This document shows, piece by piece, positions 1-4,093 of a DNA stretch of 5,443 nucleotides; within the stretch, counting starts at the first letter, position 1, and each line of letters starts with the position of its first letter. Location: the NCBI GenBank assembly GCA_903859115.1, contig CAIOLH010000252.1, forward strand, positions 1 through 5,443, given 5' to 3'. Made by a program: the position numbers and the translations under genes. The notes under the pieces are model-generated. The model saw nothing but the letters and a program-made list of their open reading frames with translations, was not told where the DNA came from and did not search any database. This stretch comes from an uncultured Opitutia bacterium (GTDB lineage Bacteria; Verrucomicrobiota; Verrucomicrobiae; Opitutales; UBA953).

Positions 1-48
1 CTTTACTGTCCCTCGACCTGTTGCCTAGATGGGGTCCAACAACACACT

Positions 49-135
49 ATGGGAAGCCTCAAGAAAAAGCGTCGTTTAAAAATGAATAAGCATAAACGCC
101 GTAAACGTTCCAAAGACATGCGTCACAAGAAGTAA
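49..135 (+). CDS. bS22-like / AURKAIP1-COX24-type small basic ribosomal peptide
   Basis: A 28-residue peptide beginning MGSLKKKRRLKMNKHKRRKR. It contains 10 Lys, 6 Arg and 2 His, so about two thirds of it is basic, and it ends in RHKK. The pattern MGS-x-KKKRRxKMxKHKRRKR followed by RHKK matches what I recall of the short bacterial proteins annotated as AURKAIP1/COX24-domain. These include mycobacterial bS22, which sits on the 30S subunit near the decoding centre and is related to mitochondrial mS38. The likely role is therefore an rRNA-binding small-subunit protein. The ATG at 49 is chosen because the family starts MGS. The upstream frame is open to the window edge but has no ATG, GTG or TTG and encodes nothing recognisable. 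A weak GGGG at 32-35 is a poor ribosome binding site. The gene is followed by its own terminator and then by rpmG, which supports a translation role. It is short enough to be missed by standard gene callers. Confidence 0.75.
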   Translation: MGSLKKKRRLKMNKHKRRKRSKDMRHKK

Positions 136-160
136 GCATTTGCTTATTTCTAGGGCCTTT

Positions 161-199
161 AAGCACAGGGCGACCCCACCGGTCGCCCTGCTTGTTTTT
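161..199 (+). terminator. Intrinsic terminator after the bS22-like gene
   Basis: A perfect 10-bp GC-rich stem pairs 166-175 with 181-190 around a five-base CCACC loop. It is followed by a T-rich stretch at 192-199 that includes five consecutive T. An alternative pairing of 161-165 with 189-193 could lengthen the helix by bulging two bases. It lies about 30 bases past the stop of the bS22-like gene. It should uncouple that gene from rpmG, so rpmG probably has its own promoter in the roughly 60 bases that follow. Confidence 0.88.
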
Positions 200-210
200 C
201 GGGCTTGCCC

Positions 211-258
211 AACCTCCATTCCGCCCCCAAGTCTTAACCCTCAAACCCAAACCAAACC
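211..258 (+). promoter_or_regulatory. G-depleted A/C-rich leader upstream of rpmG, no Shine-Dalgarno
   Basis: The 48 bases before the rpmG start contain only two G residues. They end in an AAACCC-AAACC-AAACC run (243-258) that directly abuts the ATG. Nothing here can pair with the usual anti-Shine-Dalgarno sequence, and so little G leaves the leader nearly unstructured. I infer initiation on an open leader, perhaps helped by ribosomal protein S1 or an A-rich element. No convincing -35/-10 pair is visible, so the promoter is not placed. Confidence 0.35.
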
Positions 259-429
259 ATGGCTCGCGAAACCATCATCATTGAATGCACTGAAGCACGT
301 AAAGAAGGCAAACGCCCTTCTCGTTACATGACTACCCGTAATAAGAAACTTTCCCAAGAGAAGGTAGAGCTCAAGAAGTACAATCCTTCGCTCCGCCGCC
401 ACACTCTCCATAAAGAAATCAAAGGTTAA
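259..429 (+). CDS. rpmG: 50S ribosomal protein L33 (bL33)
   Basis: This encodes a 56-residue protein of the large ribosomal subunit, normal length for bL33, a protein located near the E site. The recognisable core is residues 21-56: YMTTRNKK, then the near-invariant ELKKYNP (37-43), then LRRHTLHKE (45-53). These align with both E. coli and Bacillus L33. It is the zinc-free (C-minus) form: the only cysteine is Cys10, and the two CxxC pairs of zinc-ribbon L33 are absent. The ATG at 259 gives the expected MARE start, although no Shine-Dalgarno sequence precedes it. It appears to be monocistronic, with a terminator on each side. The nearby bS22-like gene makes this a small ribosomal-protein cluster. 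Identification is secure. Confidence 0.96.
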   Translation: MARETIIIECTEARKEGKRPSRYMTTRNKKLSQEKVELKKYNPSLRRHTLHKEIKG

Positions 430-449
430 TCTTAATTAACCCTTCGATT

Positions 450-485
450 AAAAAGGCCGAAGTCTTCACTGATTTCGGCCTTTTT
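450..485. terminator. Bidirectional intrinsic terminator between rpmG and the mrp unit
   Basis: A 15-bp stem pairs 450-464 with 471-485, with a single G-U wobble, around the six-base loop TTCACT. The core GGCCGAA/TTCGGCC is flanked by five A on the left and five T on the right. On either strand the hairpin is therefore followed by a U-tract. It lies 21 bases past the rpmG stop and 16 bases past the stop of the convergent minus-strand small gene (501-722), so it can end both transcripts. Confidence 0.92.
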
Positions 486-500
486 ATTTTAAATATTAAA

Positions 501-722
501 TTAGGCGGATTGTTGCATCCGGCGTTCGCTACGCCAGCGGGCGCGATGATTACGCGTCCAATCTAAAAGGGCTTTTTCGAAGCCAATATCTTTACCGGCT
601 TTTTCAGACTCGATCCACTTGTGACGTAGGATTTCGTCTCTTTCGGCTAGCCACTGAGCATACAGCGACGAACGACCCGCAAAACTTTCACCCTCAGGTT
701 GGCCTTTTTGCAATTCGTGCAT
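501..722 (-). CDS. Small conserved-looking hypothetical protein downstream of mrp
   Basis: A 73-residue soluble, charged protein with no signal peptide, no membrane segment and no cysteine. The first ~20 residues are polar and probably flexible. Residues ~21-65 look like a compact helical unit with the segment LRHKWIESEKAGKDIGFEKA, then LLDW, then a basic tail with HRARWRSERR. The W-x-x-SE-x-AG-x-D-x-G pattern resembles, from memory, the C-terminal tail of DUF4032-type proteins. I do not assign a function. I choose the ATG at 722 because GAGAG sits just upstream as a plausible ribosome binding site; a TTG at 734 would add four residues and has no such signal. It starts 54 bases past the mrp stop on the same strand with no terminator between, so it is probably co-transcribed with mrp. 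The transcript ends at the bidirectional hairpin at 450-485. Confidence 0.72.
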   Translation of the reverse strand: MHELQKGQPEGESFAGRSSLYAQWLAERDEILRHKWIESEKAGKDIGFEKALLDWTRNHRARWRSERRMQQSA

Positions 723-776
723 TCTTACTCTCAATAAAATTATTTTAGGCGAATTGGCAAGAACGGGATAGGGTAT

Positions 777-1865
777 TTACTGTGAAATTTGCCCTAATTT
801 ATGCATAATAGTGAGGGCAACTGACTTAAATACTCTCGCCGCATTGCTGTCGGGGTGGCTGATGACAATAGGGATGCCTAAATCGCCCCCTTGTCGCACC
901 GCGGCATCTAAAGGTACTTCGCCTAATAATTCCGTATCAAGTGTTGTTGCCACTTTAAGTCCGCCCCCTTGGCCGAATGGATATTGGCGGGTTCCGTTCG
1001 AGTCTTCGAGGTAACTCATATTTTCGGCGACGCCGATAATGGGGATGCCTACTTTCGCAAACATGGCCGCACCGCGAAGAGCAACCGAAACAGCGGCGGT
1101 CTGAGGTGTGGTGACAATAATAGCTCCACTGAGTGCCATGGATTGGGCGATCGATAATTGTGCATCGCCTGTGCCTGGAGGAAGGTCGATCAGTAAAATT
1201 TCACAGTCGCCCCAACGAACATTCGAAGCGAATTGCGAAATCGTTTTCATGATCATGGGACCGCGCCAAACGACAGGCGCATCAGCATCGATCAGCAGCC
1301 CCATTGACATAATTTTGACGCCAAAATTTTCGAGTGGGATTAAAACTTCGCCCTCCATCTCGGGTCGGGTATTCACGCCGATCATGAGGGGGACGGAGGG
1401 ACCGTAGATATCGCAATCCATCAAGCCTACACGACCAGGTTGACCTTTGTCGGTAAAACTTCGGGCGAGAGCACAGGCGAGGTTGACGGCAAAGGTGGAT
1501 TTTCCGACCCCGCCCTTACCGCTAGCTACGGCGACGATGTATTTTACGTTTTTAACACCCGCATCGATCGGCAATTTGCTATCCGTGGACGGAGTGCTGG
1601 CGGCTGGGGCGTTTTTTGGGACGGTAACGGTGATGGCTATTTCGGGATCGATGACGCCTGCGGCTTTCAGGACCGATTCGATATCATTATAAAGTTTCTT
1701 GGGAATCTCTGGGTCGGCGGTGGTGACCGCTAGGCCGACGGTGACTTTGCCGTCGGGGGTGACTTCGATTCCACGTAATAGACCAAACGAAAGGATGTCT
1801 CGGCTGAATCCGGGGTAGCGGACTTGGCCAAGGGCTTTTTCTATAGTTTCCTTATCAATGGGCAT
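777..1865 (-). CDS. mrp: Mrp/ApbC/NBP35-family Fe-S cluster carrier ATPase, CxxC-lacking variant
   Basis: A 362-residue cytoplasmic P-loop ATPase of the Mrp/ApbC/Nbp35 family, whose members assemble or carry Fe-S clusters. Residues ~4-82 form a MIP18 (DUF59)-type domain. An Ala/Pro/Ser/Thr-rich linker follows (~84-103). The ATPase domain has the deviant Walker A GKGGVGKST at 116-124, with signature Lys117. It also has DCDIYGPS (150-157), VVWRGPM (198-204), the LIDLPPGTGD segment (225-234) and ENMSY (281-285). The usual CxxC between ENMSY and FGxGGG is missing: residues 286-297 read LEDSNGTRQYPF. The MIP18 domain also has YPG and DP where many relatives have DPE and CP. Only three unpaired cysteines remain (131, 151, 221). 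The ATG at 1865 is the only standard start after an in-frame TAG eight codons upstream. A GGGAG lies about 13 bases away, which is long for a ribosome binding site. The gene is divergent from tolB and followed by a small gene. Confidence 0.94.
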   Translation of the reverse strand: MPIDKETIEKALGQVRYPGFSRDILSFGLLRGIEVTPDGKVTVGLAVTTADPEIPKKLYNDIESVLKAAGVIDPEIAITVTVPKNAPAASTPSTDSKLPIDAGVKNVKYIVAVASGKGGVGKSTFAVNLACALARSFTDKGQPGRVGLMDCDIYGPSVPLMIGVNTRPEMEGEVLIPLENFGVKIMSMGLLIDADAPVVWRGPMIMKTISQFASNVRWGDCEILLIDLPPGTGDAQLSIAQSMALSGAIIVTTPQTAAVSVALRGAAMFAKVGIPIIGVAENMSYLEDSNGTRQYPFGQGGGLKVATTLDTELLGEVPLDAAVRQGGDLGIPIVISHPDSNAARVFKSVALTIMHKLGQISQ

Positions 1866-1887
1866 GAGCAGGATTGAACTCCCGCCC

Positions 1888-1904
1888 TAGTTTAGGTCAA
1901 ACTA
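1888..1904. promoter_or_regulatory. Palindrome in the mrp/tolB divergent intergenic region
   Basis: TAGTTT (1888-1893) and AAACTA (1899-1904) form a perfect 6-bp inverted repeat around a five-base spacer. It lies in the 59-bp gap that must hold the promoters of both mrp (minus) and the tolB-like gene (plus). On the minus strand TAAACT, inside the right half of the repeat as read there, could act as a weak -10 for mrp; no good -35 accompanies it. The symmetry and position would suit an operator for a dimeric regulator, but six-base arms can arise by chance. Confidence 0.3.
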
Positions 1905-1924
1905 CGAAAACTTAAATTTCATCC

Positions 1925-3121
1925 ATGAAGTCAATAAACGTCATTTTCATCTTTGTGGCAGTCCTGTTGAGCACGGGAATGCGGGCCGAAGAGCGTGTGG
2001 TGATTAACGACAATATTGAAGCGACGGTGCAGTCGGGTGTAATTCCTATTTCAATTAATTGTGATGATCCGACTTTAGGTGCGATGGTACGCGCTGCACT
2101 GAATGCCCATGGTGCGTTTAGTGTACGCAATGGTTCATCGGTAAAATTAAATATTGGTCGCACGGCTCTCACCGCGGCGGTGGCTTGTGATAATGCGCGA
2201 TTTAATTTTCAAGACACCGTCGAGGCACGCGATGAAGAGGATTTAGCAATGAAGGTCGCAGACGCAGCTATTGTGGGTCTGGGTCGCGCTTGGCAGCTCA
2301 AGCCTATGTTTGCTGGAACCAAAATCGCTTTTGTTTCTACATTCTCGGGTCACTCCGAAATTTACACGACGAATTTAATTTATTCACGTATCCGTCGGAT
2401 CACCGATTTTAAAAATACTTCTATTTCGCCTCGCTGGTCGGCCGATGCCGGAAAAATTTATTTCGTATCATCCATGCGCACGGGCTTCCCAGAAATTTTT
2501 ACGACGAAGGGTGCCGGAGATTTACAAAAAGTCATTACCGATGTGCGCGGTGCGTTGGGTGGTGCGAGTTGCGGACCCGATGGACGTATCGCTTTTGCCT
2601 CATCAAATAAGGGTTCTATGGATATCTACGTCGCTGGAGGCGCGGGTGAAGGACCACGTCGAGTGATTGCCACAGCGGATGTGGATGCGGATCCTTCATG
2701 GTCGCCTGATGGTTCTAAAATCGTACTTACGAGCGGTCCCTTGGGTCGTCCTGGCATTTACGTGTCTTCGGCGTCGGGTGGTTCACTCTCACGTTTATCA
2801 ACAGGCTATAGCTATTGCACCGAGCCACGCTGGAATCCTAAAGACTCTGCACAAATCATTTTCACTTTTCAGTCGGGTCGTCTCGGACTTGCGGTGGCTG
2901 ATATCACCAAGGGTGAAATTGTTGCCGTGCCAACGACGTCACCTTTAAATTTATCTCACGCCTCTTGGTGTGCAGATGGACGTCACGTAGTCGCTACTCA
3001 AGCGACGAAGACCACATCATTTTTAGTGATCGTCGATACGAAGTCAGGAAAGACTACCCGACTCACGGACGCCAAAATGGGCAACTGTTCTGAACCCGAT
3101 TGCTGGGTGAGCAGAAATTAA
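1925..3121 (+). CDS. tolB: TolB-like periplasmic beta-propeller protein
   Basis: A 398-residue exported protein, slightly shorter than typical TolB (about 430). Residues 1-21 are a signal peptide: Lys2, a hydrophobic core (5-16), and probable cleavage after MRA. Residues ~25-125 match the TolB amino-terminal domain in layout, ending in the linker leading to AGTKIAFVST (130-139). The rest is a PD40 beta-propeller with recurrent blades such as SPRWSADAGKIYF (168-180), GPDGRIAF (217-224), DPSWSPDGSKIVL (256-268), EPRWNPKD (300-307) and ASWCADGRH (346-354). TolB is the periplasmic component of the Tol-Pal envelope system. No tolQRA or pal is in the window, so a related PD40 protein is the alternative. 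It has seven cysteines (46, 88, 216, 298, 349, 388, 393), many for TolB and possibly forming disulfides. The ATG at 1925 is the first possible start, since an in-frame TAA lies at 1913-1915. No Shine-Dalgarno sequence is seen. Confidence 0.83.
   Translation: MKSINVIFIFVAVLLSTGMRAEERVVINDNIEATVQSGVIPISINCDDPTLGAMVRAALNAHGAFSVRNGSSVKLNIGRTALTAAVACDNARFNFQDTVEARDEEDLAMKVADAAIVGLGRAWQLKPMFAGTKIAFVSTFSGHSEIYTTNLIYSRIRRITDFKNTSISPRWSADAGKIYFVSSMRTGFPEIFTTKGAGDLQKVITDVRGALGGASCGPDGRIAFASSNKGSMDIYVAGGAGEGPRRVIATADVDADPSWSPDGSKIVLTSGPLGRPGIYVSSASGGSLSRLSTGYSYCTEPRWNPKDSAQIIFTFQSGRLGLAVADITKGEIVAVPTTSPLNLSHASWCADGRHVVATQATKTTSFLVIVDTKSGKTTRLTDAKMGNCSEPDCWVSRN
3118..3121. other. Shared TTAA: overlapping convergent stop codons
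   Basis: The palindromic TTAA supplies the TAA of the tolB-like gene (3119-3121) and, on the other strand, the TAA of the ABC permease (3118-3120). The two genes overlap tail to tail by four bases. No intergenic space exists for a terminator, so each transcript must end inside the other coding region or by another mechanism. Confidence 0.95.
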
Positions 3122-4083
3122 TTCGAGCGCTGGCGGAGTCGATCAATCGCCACAGCAGTCACGATAATCGCACCAGTGATGATGCGTGTCGTGCTTTCGC
3201 TGATGCCGTTTAAAGTACAACCTGTACGAATGACGGTAATGATTAATGCACCAATCAGGGAGCCGAAAATTGAGCCGATACCACCGTTGAGGCTGGCACC
3301 ACCAATGACGACGGCTGCAATGATATCGAGCTCGTAGCCCGTTGCACCGGTGGGGTCACCTTGGCCTTGGTAAGACACGAGCATGAGTCCGGAGAGGGCA
3401 GCGAACGCTCCGCCAATCATGTAGACAAAAATTTTAGTGCGGTCGACGGCGACACCACAGAGGCGCGCAGTATTTTCATTAGATCCGACGGCGAAAACAT
3501 GTCGGCCAAATACAGTGAAACGCAAAACTCCAGTCGCGACGAGTGCGAGTGCGATCATCAACCAACCACCTGGAGGGATGATTAAGAATTTCATATCATC
3601 GGGTAGACTGTTGAGCCAAAATCTCAACCAGTTAGCATCTTGTGCGTTGATGGGCTGTGAGTTGGCCAAGGCCAAGGCCAGTCCGCGCAGAATAAGTAGA
3701 GTTCCGAGAGTGGTGATGAAAGGAATGAGTTTTGCACGAACGACAAGGAGTCCGATGAATAAACCAATCAGCAGTCCGCTGATTAATGTGACGCTCACCG
3801 TGACCAAAGGATTAGTTCCGGCGACGGCCAGTTTAGCACCTACAACGGAACAGAGCGCAATCGCTGAACCAATCGATAAATCAATCCCTGCAGAGATAAT
3901 AATAAAAGTCATACCAATCGCAGCGATACCAATCACCACGGTTTGTTGAACGATGGATTCGATACCTTCGGCCGAGCCAATGGCGCGGTTGCCAAGGCTA
4001 AAAAATAAACCCCAGATAGCGACGAGTGCAATAAACGTCCCCAGTGAGTTGAGAATTTTTTTCGTAGAAGTGGAGTTGCTCAT
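3118..4083 (-). CDS. CUT2-family (RbsC-type) sugar ABC transporter permease
   Basis: A 321-residue inner-membrane permease of the ribose/xylose/galactose (CUT2, BPD_transp_2) family, of normal length for RbsC. A short hydrophilic N-terminus is followed by about eight to ten hydrophobic segments. Family landmarks are GMTFIIISAGIDLSIGS (57-73), PFITTLGTLLILRG (121-134), GRHVFAVGSNENTARLCGV (193-211, the cytoplasmic loop expected to contact the ATPase) and IAAVVIGGASLNGGIGS (255-271). The start at 4083 lies 10 bases past the stop of the upstream ATPase gene, so the two are surely one operon. The gap is pure A/T (TATTTATTTT on the coding strand) with no ribosome binding site, suggesting translational coupling. 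The substrate is unknown: these permeases carry ribose, xylose, galactose, rhamnose, inositol or autoinducer-2, and the binding protein is not in view. This is the last gene of the unit as seen here. Confidence 0.94.
   Translation of the reverse strand: MSNSTSTKKILNSLGTFIALVAIWGLFFSLGNRAIGSAEGIESIVQQTVVIGIAAIGMTFIIISAGIDLSIGSAIALCSVVGAKLAVAGTNPLVTVSVTLISGLLIGLFIGLLVVRAKLIPFITTLGTLLILRGLALALANSQPINAQDANWLRFWLNSLPDDMKFLIIPPGGWLMIALALVATGVLRFTVFGRHVFAVGSNENTARLCGVAVDRTKIFVYMIGGAFAALSGLMLVSYQGQGDPTGATGYELDIIAAVVIGGASLNGGIGSIFGSLIGALIITVIRTGCTLNGISESTTRIITGAIIVTAVAIDRLRQRSN
3664..3680. repeat. Short in-frame hexamer repeat (GGCCAA x2.8) in the permease gene
   Basis: GGCCAA occurs twice in tandem followed by GGCCA. 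On the coding strand it encodes the alternating Leu-Ala run LALALA (about 135-140) at the end of a membrane segment. Gain or loss of a unit would stay in frame and change the helix by two residues. It is probably a simple coding repeat. Confidence 0.6.
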
Positions 4084-4093
4084 AAAATAAATA

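Noticed and set aside
21..50. TTGCCT and CACTAT 18 bases apart, resembling a promoter
   Set aside because: The -10-like box overlaps the ATG of the bS22-like gene, so transcription would begin inside the gene.
59..250. Minus-strand 63-residue open frame over the bS22-like gene and its terminator
   Set aside because: It lies antisense to the better-supported basic peptide and the terminator hairpin, and encodes no recognisable protein.
140..331. Plus-strand 63-residue open frame overlapping the start of rpmG
   Set aside because: It is out of frame with rpmG, runs through a perfect terminator hairpin, and has a low-complexity Pro/Thr/Lys sequence.
1108..1407. Antisense open frames within mrp (also 811-1157 and 1440-1733)
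   Set aside because: They are shadows of the mrp coding frame, with no start signals and no family resemblance.
1866..1890. Minus-strand GAGTTCAATCC resembling a tRNA T-arm just before mrp
   Set aside because: The stem does not pair properly and no acceptor, anticodon or D-arm can be built around it.
3437..3949. A 170-residue plus-strand open frame antisense to the permease
   Set aside because: It is long, but it mirrors the codon pattern of a strongly conserved permease and shows no domain or start signal.
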